DNA from: Proteiniborus sp. MB09-C3
GTDB lineage: Bacteria; Bacillota; Clostridia; Tissierellales; Proteiniboraceae
Direction: 5' to 3'
DNA: 64,000 nt
Assembly: GCF_030263895.1 (NCBI RefSeq)
Contig: NZ_CP127161.1
Coordinates: 2,790,001-2,854,000, forward strand
Shown: positions 33,418 through 42,358 of the stretch, piece by piece
Position numbering within the stretch: the stretch's first letter is position 1
How the letters are laid out: each line of letters begins with the position of its first letter
Program-made: the position numbers and the translations under genes
Notes under the pieces: model-generated
Database searches by the model: none
Told to the model about the DNA's origin: nothing
Seen by the model: the letters and a program-made list of their open reading frames with translations, nothing else

Positions 33418-34755
33418 TTATTTTTCAAGTAAGTCTTTTAATCTTTCCTTAATAATCTTCTCATATCCATTTTCTGTAGGTCTGTAATAACTGACTCCTA
33501 CTAGCTCATTAGGTAAATATTGCTGCTGGGTAAAACCATTAGGATAGTCATGGGGATATAAATAATCCTTACTTTTTTCATCTTTATTTAATATATATTT
33601 TTCCTCCATTTTTCTTGAAGTAGAGTCTCTAAGGTATGTGGGCACCTGACCCATTACCCCTTTTTCAATATCGCCTAAAGCCCTATCTATTCCCACATAA
33701 CATGCATTGCTTTTTGGTGCACAGGAAACATATACTGCAGCTTGTGCAAGTGGAATTCTACCTTCAGGCATACCTATAGTATTTACAGCCTGAAAAGCTG
33801 ATACTGCTAAAGTAAGGGCTTGAGGGTCAGCATTGCCCACATCTTCTGAAGCACATATTATTATTCTTCTTGCAATAAACTTAGGATCTTCCCCTGCATA
33901 TATCATTTTAGCAAGCCAGTATAGAGTCGCATCAGGGTCTGAGCCTCTCATACTCTTTATGAAGGCTGAAATAATATCATAATGCTCATCACCATTTTTT
34001 TCGTACCTAATTGCTCTTTTTTGTATGCACTCTTCTATTACGCTTAAGGTAATTTTAATAATGCCATTTTCATCTGGAGGTGTAGTTAATACTCCTAGTT
34101 CTAATCCATTTAATGCAATTCTTGCATCTCCATTACAAGCATTGACCAAATGTTCAAGAGCGTCATTATTAATTTCAATGTTAAATTCCCCCAAGCCTTT
34201 ATCTCTATCCTTGATTGCATTATCTAAAATCATCTTGATATGTTCATTTTTCAAAGGTTCAAGCTTAAAAACCATAGACCTTGAAATAAGTGCCTTATTT
34301 ACTTCAAAAAAAGGGTTTTCTGTTGTTGCGCCTATGAGTATCAGTGTTCCGTTTTCAACATATGGTAAAAGAGCATCCTGTTGGCTTTTGTTAAACCTAT
34401 GTATTTCATCAATAAAAAGAATTGTCCTTTTGTTATACATGCCAAGTCTTTCCTTGCTTCTTTCTATAACCTCTCTAATATCCTTTATACCTGATGTTAC
34501 AGCATTTAGCTGTTCAAAATATTTCTTAGTAGAATTAGCAATTATTTTTGCCAAAGTTGTTTTACCTGTTCCAGGCGGGCCATAGAAAATAATAGAGCTT
34601 AGCTTATCAGCTATGATTCCTCTATAAAGAAGCTTTCCCTTCCCTATTATATGATCCTGACCTGTAAATTCTTCAAGTGTATTTGGTCTCATTCTATCTG
34701 CAAGTGGTGCAGATTTTTTCATATTCATCTCAGCACTAATTTGAAACAAATCCAT
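33418..34755 (-). CDS. rarA: Replication-associated recombination protein RarA (MgsA)
   Basis: 445-residue AAA+ ATPase that acts at stalled replication forks. Walker A is GPPGTGKT at residues 59-66, Walker B is ILFIDEIHRFNKSQQDALLP near 112-130, and sensor 1 is IGATTENPFF. The C-terminal tetramerisation domain is recognised by PDATLYWLAKMIYAGEDPKF and YLRDSTSRKMEEKY. The start is the ATG behind AAGAGGTGAAGC; an upstream GTG lies inside that site. It is flanked by spore-protein and membrane-protein genes with no functional link. Confidence 0.95.
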   Translation of the reverse strand: MDLFQISAEMNMKKSAPLADRMRPNTLEEFTGQDHIIGKGKLLYRGIIADKLSSIIFYGPPGTGKTTLAKIIANSTKKYFEQLNAVTSGIKDIREVIERSKERLGMYNKRTILFIDEIHRFNKSQQDALLPYVENGTLILIGATTENPFFEVNKALISRSMVFKLEPLKNEHIKMILDNAIKDRDKGLGEFNIEINNDALEHLVNACNGDARIALNGLELGVLTTPPDENGIIKITLSVIEECIQKRAIRYEKNGDEHYDIISAFIKSMRGSDPDATLYWLAKMIYAGEDPKFIARRIIICASEDVGNADPQALTLAVSAFQAVNTIGMPEGRIPLAQAAVYVSCAPKSNACYVGIDRALGDIEKGVMGQVPTYLRDSTSRKMEEKYILNKDEKSKDYLYPHDYPNGFTQQQYLPNELVGVSYYRPTENGYEKIIKERLKDLLEK

Positions 34756-34842
34756 ATGCTTCACCTCTTGTATATTTCTAAGCTACTCTAATAAGTTTCT
34801 TATATAATCAATCTATTCTTCATTTATAGCATCTATAAAATC

Positions 34843-34914
34843 AATCTTGGCTCTTCTATGAAGCATTTCTTCAATTATTTTTTATTAAATAATTTACGCT
34901 TCTCCGCCAAGATT
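34843..34914. repeat. Nested palindrome upstream of rarA
   Basis: AATCTTGGC (34843-34851) pairs with GCCAAGATT (34906-34914). Inside lie GAAGC/GCTTC and an AT palindrome (AATTATTT...AAATAATT), so the whole 72 bases can fold as one long interrupted hairpin. It is the main content of the 320-bp gap 34756-35077 besides the terminator. Possibly a miniature element or a structured leader. Confidence 0.5.
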
Positions 34915-35009
34915 CATTATATCATAGTTTATCACTCTTAAAATAACTTCGCAAATGTCTTAAATCTCTTGATTAAGTTCCATCACCACGTACTTTATTT
35001 CTTCATTCC

Positions 35010-35064
35010 AAAAAAGTCCTCCTTCATATACTCTTATATATAAGATATGAAGGAGGACTTTTTT
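35010..35064. terminator. Strong terminator beside the DUF4870 gene
   Basis: A perfect 20-bp inverted repeat (35010-35029, 35045-35064) with A and T runs built into the arms works in either direction. It directly follows the DUF4870 stop codon. Confidence 0.92.
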
Positions 35065-35077
35065 AGAAGTATGATTT

Positions 35078-35404
35078 TTACATTTTTCTTATAATAGAAC
35101 CTGAAATAGGATAAGAGTAATCTACACCATCTATTACTTTTACTATTGCTATTATTGGGAAAACTACAGTTACTATTCCTATCACTAGCAATAGAGGTAT
35201 CCCGATAAGAACAATAACTAATATTCCAGAAATAATACCAGCAGCAATCAGCATGATTTGAAAACCCAAAGCCTCTTTTGCTTGCATTTTAACAAAATTA
35301 TCATTTGAGACTAAAAGAGCTATTATCGGTGCTATAATTGGTATTCCAACAAATACACCAAGATGAGCTAAAGCGCATAAAAGTTTTTGTTCAGTAGTTA
35401 GCAT
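35078..35404 (-). CDS. DUF4870 (Tic20-like) membrane protein
   Basis: 108 residues with three hydrophobic helices (about 8-30, 48-75 and 75-95) and the family start TTEQKLLCALAHLGVFVGIP. The VKMQAKEALGFQI loop is characteristic. The molecular role of the family is unknown. GGAGGTAA precedes the ATG at ten bases. It is followed by a strong terminator and appears monocistronic. Confidence 0.85.
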   Translation of the reverse strand: MLTTEQKLLCALAHLGVFVGIPIIAPIIALLVSNDNFVKMQAKEALGFQIMLIAAGIISGILVIVLIGIPLLLVIGIVTVVFPIIAIVKVIDGVDYSYPISGSIIRKM

Positions 35405-35513
35405 TCCAGCATTACCTCCTTTGGTAATTTAATTATATTATAATACTATTCTAATTGAAAGAAAAATAATTAGATACCTGTATATAAAAGTAGGAACACT
35501 AAGCTATTTATTA

Positions 35514-36578
35514 TTAAACAAATATCTTCTTTACATATTCAGAGGTTAATGTGCTTAAAATTCCTCCATAGCTTAATTTAAAAGATACTCTATCTCCAAT
35601 CTTATAGCTGCTTGAGCTATCTGTAATATCAATAATCAGATGATCACTACTGCCTCCTAAAATACTTATCTTATCATCTTCTGGAACTATATTATCTGTA
35701 CTCACATCTTGTTTTCCTATGGCACAAATAGCTCTTTTTCTTATTCCTCTATCTTGAAAAACAGGCTTATTGCCAAAAGCATCCATTCCTATTTCACCAA
35801 TGGGCAAAGAAGGCTTTTCTTTTATCTCAACTATCTCTGTTATTAGTGTAAAACAATCCTCATACGTATCTTGAATTCTATTTCCATATGCAGTTTCCCT
35901 TCCTAAAACTATGGATTCGCCTAATCTAAGCTGATTTATGCCTTTAGGAATACCTTCTCCACATTGGAGAAGATGCAGGCTGCTTGAATTTCCACCAGAT
36001 ACGATTTCAAGCCTTATGGAAAATTTCTTTTCTATTTCCTTTTTTATATTTATTAAATGGTTTAGATTTTCTTGTTTAGGTATTACTCCGCCATAGCATG
36101 TGAGATTAGTTCCTATGCCGATTAAATTTATGCCTTCTAGCTTTAAGATTTCTCCTACATTCTGAAAGATTTCTTTTTCATCAATAATGCCCTCTCTTAA
36201 ATCTCCTAGATCTATCATCAAAATGACATTATGGACTATGGATTTTTCAATGGCTTTTTTTGAAAGTGCTTTTATTGTATCTAATTCGGAATTCAAAGAT
36301 ATATCTGCAAATTTCACTACTTCTGAAGCTTGGCTAATCATCGGAAGCCTAAGCAGTAGCTTTGGAATATCTATCGATTGCATCCGTTTTAAGTTTTCAA
36401 TCCTAGAATCTGCAAGAATTGAAGCTCCAGACTCTACTAAAACCTTTGCTATTTCTGGCATTCCACAAAAAACTTTAGTTACAGCAGCTACATTGATTCC
36501 GCTGTCATTGCAAAGAGCTATTAATTTTTCTGCATTATGTCTTATTTTATCTAAAGATATTTCTACCCTCGGATACAT
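35514..36578 (-). CDS. orr: Ornithine racemase
   Basis: 354-residue PLP racemase of the alanine-racemase fold III group. The PLP lysine is Lys35 in VAAVTKVFCG, and SGGNSSSLHLL binds the phosphate. It converts L-ornithine to D-ornithine, the substrate of OraSE. Last gene of the ornithine operon, 87 bp after glmL with a hairpin in the gap. Assignment as ornithine rather than alanine racemase rests on operon context and on the family signature GIGTNLTCYGGVIP. AAGGAGG precedes the ATG. Confidence 0.92.
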   Translation of the reverse strand: MYPRVEISLDKIRHNAEKLIALCNDSGINVAAVTKVFCGMPEIAKVLVESGASILADSRIENLKRMQSIDIPKLLLRLPMISQASEVVKFADISLNSELDTIKALSKKAIEKSIVHNVILMIDLGDLREGIIDEKEIFQNVGEILKLEGINLIGIGTNLTCYGGVIPKQENLNHLINIKKEIEKKFSIRLEIVSGGNSSSLHLLQCGEGIPKGINQLRLGESIVLGRETAYGNRIQDTYEDCFTLITEIVEIKEKPSLPIGEIGMDAFGNKPVFQDRGIRKRAICAIGKQDVSTDNIVPEDDKISILGGSSDHLIIDITDSSSSYKIGDRVSFKLSYGGILSTLTSEYVKKIFV

Positions 36579-36641
36579 TTCATCCCTCCTTATATATTTG
36601 TAACAACAGTATAAATTCCTAATATTCTAGATAAACAATAT

Positions 36642-36669
36642 TTAGGGCTGGCATGAAAACCAGCCCTAA
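36642..36669 (-). terminator. Hairpin at end of glmL, within the operon
   Basis: 10-bp stem TTAGGGCTGG/CCAGCCCTAA overlaps the glmL stop codon. There is no T run, so read-through into orr is likely. It may trim or stabilise the upstream mRNA. Confidence 0.65.
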
Positions 36670-38036
36670 TCTATGCCTAGGCTATTTTTTAGAAGCTTTG
36701 TTGCAGCTTCTGGATATTTTTCTGACAACACCCCTAAAGACGCCATAATATAATTATTGTCAACCAATATTTGTGCTTCTTTATTTGGCAGTAGCTCATT
36801 GCCTTTATTGCTTGATGCAATACGTTTCATAATCTCCACTCTATTAGGCAGTCTAGTTAGTGCTCCCCCAGTACCAACTATATATCTAATATTTGTTAAA
36901 TCCTTACCTTCTGCAATTGTTTTTTTGCCATTAGGACCGTACAGATATCTAAACTTCCCCGCATGTCTTTTTACTGCTGTTATCACTGCTTCAAGGGTTA
37001 ATTCTTCAATGAATCTCTTTTCAATATCCGAAGCTGGTATAGGTTTATGGCTTTTAACCAACATAGCTAATTCCTCCGTACCAATGTTGAGTTTATATGC
37101 CAAGTCATCTAATCCAATTCTATCTACTATATTCTTTAAATTTACATATACCCCTAAATCTCCTTCTACCGTTCTTTTTGAAATTGGCTCAGGACTTATT
37201 AATAATCTATTTACTTCATCACTGCCTTCTGTGACAGAATGAATATCAGTTGTAGCACCACCAACATCTATAACAAGAACATCTCCCAGTTCTTCTTTTA
37301 ACAGTTTTGCCCCCAACATAACTGCTCCTGGTGTTGGCATAATTGGTCCTTTTACCATTTCTCTTACTTTACCCATTCCCGGTGCATGTATAATATGCTC
37401 TTCAAACACTTCTTGAATGATTTTTCTTGTTGGCTCAATATTTAACTGGTCAATTTTAGGATAGACATTTTCTACTATGTATAGCTGCGCTTTTGTATCT
37501 TTAAATATTTCCCTAATCTCTTCTTGATTTTCTACATTTCCGGCATATATTACAGGAATCTCTAAATTTAATTGGCTAATTAATTCGGCATTGTAAAGAG
37601 CAGTATCTCGTTCACCATAGTCTACTCCTCCAGCAATTAAAATAATATTAGGATTTATTTCTATAAGTTTATTTAAGTCTGTTTTTCTCATCTTACCAGC
37701 TGTTATCATATGAAGGTTTGCACCTGCACCTAGAGCACCTTCCTTTGCCGCTCTTACTGTCATGTCATATACTAGACCATGAACAGTCATCCTTAATCCC
37801 CCAGCAGCACTACTAGTAGACATTAACTCATCATACCGCATATAATCTTCTATCCCCAGATTTTCACTTAAATCTTTAATTGCCATTCTAAGTCCTATAT
37901 TTACATCTCCATTTCCTACAGTTGTAGGAGCTTGACCCTGCCCCACAAATACAGGGCAGTTGTCATATATCCCATTAAAAGCATTCACTACTGTAGTTGT
38001 ACTACCTATTTCAGCCACTAGTACATTAATTTTCAT
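36666..38036 (-). CDS. GlmL/MutL-like mutase reactivation protein
   Basis: 456 residues of the ASKHA ATPase superfamily, similar to GlmL of glutamate mutase clusters. The N-terminal phosphate loop is VAEIGSTTTVVNAF, and the second is LVIDVGGATTDIHSVTEG near residue 260; the IGTGGALTRLP segment near 405 is also typical. It probably reactivates or chaperones the cobalamin-dependent aminomutase OraSE, as such proteins are found beside B12 mutases. Its start overlaps oraE by 11 bases, indicating translational coupling. Direct activity on OraSE is inferred. Confidence 0.88.
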   Translation of the reverse strand: MKINVLVAEIGSTTTVVNAFNGIYDNCPVFVGQGQAPTTVGNGDVNIGLRMAIKDLSENLGIEDYMRYDELMSTSSAAGGLRMTVHGLVYDMTVRAAKEGALGAGANLHMITAGKMRKTDLNKLIEINPNIILIAGGVDYGERDTALYNAELISQLNLEIPVIYAGNVENQEEIREIFKDTKAQLYIVENVYPKIDQLNIEPTRKIIQEVFEEHIIHAPGMGKVREMVKGPIMPTPGAVMLGAKLLKEELGDVLVIDVGGATTDIHSVTEGSDEVNRLLISPEPISKRTVEGDLGVYVNLKNIVDRIGLDDLAYKLNIGTEELAMLVKSHKPIPASDIEKRFIEELTLEAVITAVKRHAGKFRYLYGPNGKKTIAEGKDLTNIRYIVGTGGALTRLPNRVEIMKRIASSNKGNELLPNKEAQILVDNNYIMASLGVLSEKYPEAATKLLKNSLGID

Positions 38037-40242
38037 TTAATATTTCCCTTCTTTTTTTAACGAGGAAGGTAGCTACATGAACTCCTTTTGTACCTCTTCC
38101 AAATCCCACATCCACTCCCTGCTCTACTGCTAGCTCATTAGATACCTGAGTTCCCCCGCAAGCTAAAATAATTCTATCTCTAATACCTTTTTCTACACAA
38201 AGCTCATGGATACGTTTCATATTTTTATAATGAATATCATCATGACTAATTATTGTTGAAGCAAGTATTGCATCTGCATTTAATTCTATGGCCGCATCTA
38301 TTAGCTTTTCAACTGGTACTGAAGTTCCAAGATAATGACATTCTATTCCGTAGCCTTCTATTCCCCCATGTTTAATATCAATTATTTCTCTTAAGCCTAC
38401 AGAGTGTTCATCCTCTCCCACTGTTCCTGCTACTATTTTCATTGGACATCTTTCTATTTCTTCTCTTATTTCATCATCTGACATAATCTCTGGCTTTGGC
38501 GGAATTACGAGTGTACTTGTATCTATTGTAAATGGCACCTTTCCTTTTAGTTCAATCCTAGTACCTTCTGCTGCTTGAAGCACTTCCTTATGAATTACTT
38601 CCACATCCTCAAGCCCTAGATTTTTGCCTATTTCAATAGCAGCAAATTCAGCTGTTCTTTCGTCAGTTGGGAGGAATAATGTTATCTGAATTATTCCATC
38701 GCCTTGCCACTCCATTTCAGGCTTTATCTTTGTAGTTTCTCTTAGTTCTCTTGTTTCTTCCATCCTAACATTTACGTTATCAGTTTCATCTAATTCATCA
38801 ATGTATACTATCTTATCTGGTTCTTCAAAGGTGCATCCTCCAATAAGAGCTGACGGATTACCTACTGCATTTGCATCGTATTGCTGCACATTGTTATATC
38901 CAAAATGGGCAGTAACTGGAGCCATATAGTCATTTTCTCTTTCATATACAGTTCCTACACCTATACCTCCATCGATTTTTCTAACAATACCATCACCATT
39001 TCTTTCAGGATAATATCCCGAGTCAACAAAAAATCCTTCTTCTACTGCTCTAAAGTATCCACCTACCTCAAGCATTTCTTCCATAAATAATATGGCTCTT
39101 TCTTTTAGTTCTCTAACCTTATCTGCCAATTCACCACTATTTCTTTTTATTTCAACCATTTCTGTAAGTCCGTCCATACCTATTAAAGCTTGCTTTGCAG
39201 TATTCGTTCCTTCTATATTGTATATATGCCATGGAACATTTCTTCCCTCATCTGGAGTAATGGTAGATTGGATATCTGCTCTTGTAAGCTTTGAAATTAA
39301 GAGATTAAGAGTATGTGTTACAGTAGCTTCTCTTGTTGAAGATCCCATATATTTAGTATTTTGTTGAGCTCTCATTTTGTATTCCTTAAATAACTCCCTT
39401 AGGGCAACTGCATAAGGCAAGTCAATTCTCATACAAGGAGCTGGTGGTGCTGTTGGCGGTACAGTTGAAAGACATATGTTTTCTTTTCTCATTCCTATCT
39501 TTACAGAATACATAGAGTTAATAGCATGCTGTACCATAAGCTCTGGCATTACCTTCCACGCTTCTCTAGCTGTTGCATTTGCATTGTGAGCACCATCAAT
39601 CTGAGCCATATCCGCCCAGGTCATGACTTTTTTTGCCACTGCCGCATCTACAAAGGATCTAATCATATTAATGTTTCTATACAAAACATTATATTGCGGA
39701 TCCTGATGAGCTCCATTTACTCCTTCCTCAGCAAACATAACTGCTATTTCTGGACCTGCTACTCCACTTACATAGGAGTGATAATTAATTGGCCTTCCGA
39801 CTTCGTCTTCTATTAGATCAAGAGCCTTTCTTTGTGCTCTAACTTGTTTTCTAGTAATAGGTATACCGCCTATACCTTGGGGAGTTCCCTCGATTAGACC
39901 ATCAAAATGGCTTTGGCCAGCAGTTCTAATAACCATTAGATGATCCGCTCCATGCCATGCAGCCATTCTCATTCTTCTAATATCATCTTCGAATCTCCCT
40001 GATGCAATTTCAGTGGTAATAACTGAATCTGGCTGTGGATCAATATCATCAAAATAGTGTGCTGATGGTAAAGGCTGACTTTGCTCTAGATTTTCTGATG
40101 TATCATAATATTGAAACTTTCCTATATCTCTTTTCTGTCCTATTCCGTCTCTCCAATGCCAGCCTCTTCTTCTAGGTCTATAGCTTTCAAGATTCTCTAA
40201 TATATTTGCTATATCTAATTTTTCATTAGGCTTCAATTTCAT
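38026..40242 (-). CDS. oraE: D-ornithine 4,5-aminomutase, E (catalytic) subunit
   Basis: 738 residues. It moves the terminal amino group of D-ornithine to C4, giving 2,4-diaminopentanoate, with PLP and adenosylcobalamin. The C-terminal B12 Rossmann domain has DEHSVG (cobalamin-ligand His613) and the PLP lysine in IDIKHGG (Lys624). Their 11-residue spacing equals the His618/Lys629 pair I recall for the Acetoanaerobium sticklandii enzyme. The N-terminal TIM barrel carries TAGQSHFDGLIEGTPQG. GGAGGTGAG precedes the ATG, which overlaps the oraS stop by one base. Full length. Confidence 0.97.
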   Translation of the reverse strand: MKLKPNEKLDIANILENLESYRPRRRGWHWRDGIGQKRDIGKFQYYDTSENLEQSQPLPSAHYFDDIDPQPDSVITTEIASGRFEDDIRRMRMAAWHGADHLMVIRTAGQSHFDGLIEGTPQGIGGIPITRKQVRAQRKALDLIEDEVGRPINYHSYVSGVAGPEIAVMFAEEGVNGAHQDPQYNVLYRNINMIRSFVDAAVAKKVMTWADMAQIDGAHNANATAREAWKVMPELMVQHAINSMYSVKIGMRKENICLSTVPPTAPPAPCMRIDLPYAVALRELFKEYKMRAQQNTKYMGSSTREATVTHTLNLLISKLTRADIQSTITPDEGRNVPWHIYNIEGTNTAKQALIGMDGLTEMVEIKRNSGELADKVRELKERAILFMEEMLEVGGYFRAVEEGFFVDSGYYPERNGDGIVRKIDGGIGVGTVYERENDYMAPVTAHFGYNNVQQYDANAVGNPSALIGGCTFEEPDKIVYIDELDETDNVNVRMEETRELRETTKIKPEMEWQGDGIIQITLFLPTDERTAEFAAIEIGKNLGLEDVEVIHKEVLQAAEGTRIELKGKVPFTIDTSTLVIPPKPEIMSDDEIREEIERCPMKIVAGTVGEDEHSVGLREIIDIKHGGIEGYGIECHYLGTSVPVEKLIDAAIELNADAILASTIISHDDIHYKNMKRIHELCVEKGIRDRIILACGGTQVSNELAVEQGVDVGFGRGTKGVHVATFLVKKRREILNEN

Positions 40243-40607
40243 TAATTCTCACCTCCTGCAAATATTTTCATGACTTCGTCCCACATCTGTCCTTCTACTA
40301 GTTTCAATCCTGCTTCTCTAACACTCAAATTATAATCCTTAGACAATCTATATACTAAATGACCAGCTCCCCTACCTAATAATCCTCTATCTATGGCTCC
40401 GTCAACAATAGCAGTAGCCTCTAAGCTTGAAAAACCCATTCTTAATAAAACTGATCTTTCAATTGAAGGACTTGTTTGCTTATAAGCCAAGTCTATCAGT
40501 GGATCAACAATTTTTTCTGCCAACTCCCAAAATCTCGCTTCTAGCTGCTCCTCTGATAAATCTTTTAAATGCTGCCTTCTGATTTCAAAATCATCTTTTC
40601 TTTTCAT
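40242..40607 (-). CDS. oraS: D-ornithine 4,5-aminomutase, S subunit
   Basis: 121-residue small subunit required for OraE activity. Recognised by the helical sequence FEIRRQHLKDLSEEQLEARF, the central RMGFSSLEATAIVDGAIDRG and GLGRGAGHLVY-like LLGRGAGHLVYRLSKDYN. Length equals that of the characterised subunit. The ATG follows GGGGGTG; a GTG two codons earlier falls inside the ribosome site. It sits between ortB and oraE. Confidence 0.95.
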   Translation of the reverse strand: MKRKDDFEIRRQHLKDLSEEQLEARFWELAEKIVDPLIDLAYKQTSPSIERSVLLRMGFSSLEATAIVDGAIDRGLLGRGAGHLVYRLSKDYNLSVREAGLKLVEGQMWDEVMKIFAGGEN

Positions 40608-40622
40608 GCTCACACCCCCAAA

Positions 40623-42041
40623 TTATACTCTTATTCCTAGTTCCTTTAATGTATCGATAACAAATTCAGTATTTGATTTACTATCTTCAGCTAAAAATTT
40701 GACATCTTCGTTTGTGAAGGAAGTCACATTGGTTATATCTATACAGTTTTTAATATAGGATTTTCTTAGCTTGTTTAAATCTATATCCTTTGCTTTTATT
40801 AAACCTGGATGCTCTGGCAATATAATATTCTCACCAGGAATTTCTTCTTCAGGATTTCCTATAATAATCTGAATCCCATTTTCCCTCGCAAAAGTAAGCT
40901 GAGGCTGTATGTGCTTACCTGCACCAGTATATTCAGTTTCTTGTACTAATACTATTTTATCTTGGTCCAGCTCTTGAGCAATTGAAAAAGCTGCCGCCAA
41001 GGATGTATTTCCTGCTGGTCCTCTTTCTATGCCTTCTATCTGAGCTAAAGCCTCAGTTATATAGAATACTTCTCCTTGGTTCACTGTCACATATCTATCT
41101 AGGTATCTAAGTGGTCTGCCTGCTGACCTAGGTACATCTGAACGATCTGGCCAAGTAGCAAAAGGTATTCCAAAACCAGTATGTCCAGTAGTAAATGATT
41201 TTCTATTAAACTGCTTATCACTTGCCATATGAAGTCCCTTTAAGTTTACACTAGCGCCAACTATTTGAGTATTTAATGCACCTGCTTTTATAAGTCCTCT
41301 AGCAGTTCCTGTCAAATTACCTCCCCCTGCATTCGTTGCGACTACTACATCAGGGTCTCTTCCTTCTCTTTCCCTAAACTGCATAGCTATTTCATAGCCT
41401 AAGGTTTCAACACCAGCAATTCCAAAAGGAGTATACAATGAAGCATTAAAATATCCTGTATCCTCTAGCATTCTTAAGAATGTATAGAAGAGTTCAGGTC
41501 CTACGGACAATTGAGCTACTTCTGCTCCTAATGCTTCACATTTTCTTGCTTTTTCAATTATCTCGGGCTGCCCTATTCCCCTTGAATCATAGCATTCTTG
41601 AACTATGATGCATTTAAGTCCTCTCATGGCAGCTTGACTAGCTACTCCAGCTCCGTAGTTACCACTTGTAGCAGCAATTACACCCTTGTATCCAAGTTTT
41701 TTTGCATGATAAACACTTATTGCCGCCCTTCTTGCCTTAAAGCTACCAGATGGATTTGAAGCCTCGTCCTTTATAAATATTCTAGCTCCCTTACCCTTAG
41801 GAGCTAATTGCCTGGCAAGCTTTGTAAGGTTTTTAAGCTCAAGAATTGGAGTGTTTCCTACTCCTGTTTCTCTTTGTATTTCCTGCATCTCCTGCAAGGA
41901 GTATCCTGTCTCTCGCATCATTCTTTCATAGTCAAAGGCTATTCCACCTGTTTCAAATTCATCATAATCTATACCTACAGCTTGTTTCATAATGTCCTTT
42001 TTTCTCGCCATGACTGCATCGTAGCTTATATCATTATTCAA
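40623..42041 (-). CDS. ortB: 2-amino-4-oxopentanoate thiolase, beta subunit
   Basis: About 472 residues, PLP-dependent, related to threonine synthase/cysteine synthase folds. The PLP lysine is in PSGSFKARRAAISVY near residue 105, and TNAGGGNLTGTARGL and the EYTGAGKHIQPQ block are present. With OrtA it cleaves 2-amino-4-oxopentanoate with CoA to acetyl-CoA and D-alanine. The start is uncertain: TTG at 42041 has GGTGGTGA six bases upstream and overlaps the ortA stop, while in-frame GTGs at 42053 and 42050 lack a properly spaced site. Confidence 0.94.
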   Translation of the reverse strand: MNNDISYDAVMARKKDIMKQAVGIDYDEFETGGIAFDYERMMRETGYSLQEMQEIQRETGVGNTPILELKNLTKLARQLAPKGKGARIFIKDEASNPSGSFKARRAAISVYHAKKLGYKGVIAATSGNYGAGVASQAAMRGLKCIIVQECYDSRGIGQPEIIEKARKCEALGAEVAQLSVGPELFYTFLRMLEDTGYFNASLYTPFGIAGVETLGYEIAMQFREREGRDPDVVVATNAGGGNLTGTARGLIKAGALNTQIVGASVNLKGLHMASDKQFNRKSFTTGHTGFGIPFATWPDRSDVPRSAGRPLRYLDRYVTVNQGEVFYITEALAQIEGIERGPAGNTSLAAAFSIAQELDQDKIVLVQETEYTGAGKHIQPQLTFARENGIQIIIGNPEEEIPGENIILPEHPGLIKAKDIDLNKLRKSYIKNCIDITNVTSFTNEDVKFLAEDSKSNTEFVIDTLKELGIRV

Positions 42042-42348
42042 TTCTTTCACCACCTTCGAGAATACCTCTTAACTGTCTGCCTATGTACAATAATTCTGGT
42101 ATGCATTTTCCAAAGTCATGTTCAAAATAAGGATTGATTTCTATAAGATTTCCAGATGCTTTTCTTCCTATATAGGTCTCTACAGTTACGGTATCTCCAA
42201 TCTTTGCCTCATCAGCAATCAGAAAACCTTTAGTCCACATTTCAAGAGGAACTCTCTTTGTGTCTTCTGGAACCTGTGCTGCTCTTTGATCAGGAGTCAG
42301 TACAATGCTGTGTATTCTTACCCAATCACCTTTCTTAGCATAATCCAT
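42034..42348 (-). CDS. ortA: 2-amino-4-oxopentanoate thiolase, alpha subunit
   Basis: 104 residues, a small beta-rich protein with the family blocks KKGDWVRIHSIVLTPDQRA, VPLEMWTKGFL and YFEHDFGKCIPEL. It is the required partner of OrtB. The ATG follows AGGGTGAT by four bases. Its stop codon overlaps the ortB start region, as expected for a 1:1 complex. It follows ord after about 10 bp. Confidence 0.94.
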   Translation of the reverse strand: MDYAKKGDWVRIHSIVLTPDQRAAQVPEDTKRVPLEMWTKGFLIADEAKIGDTVTVETYIGRKASGNLIEINPYFEHDFGKCIPELLYIGRQLRGILEGGERIE

Positions 42349-42358
42349 TGATATCACC

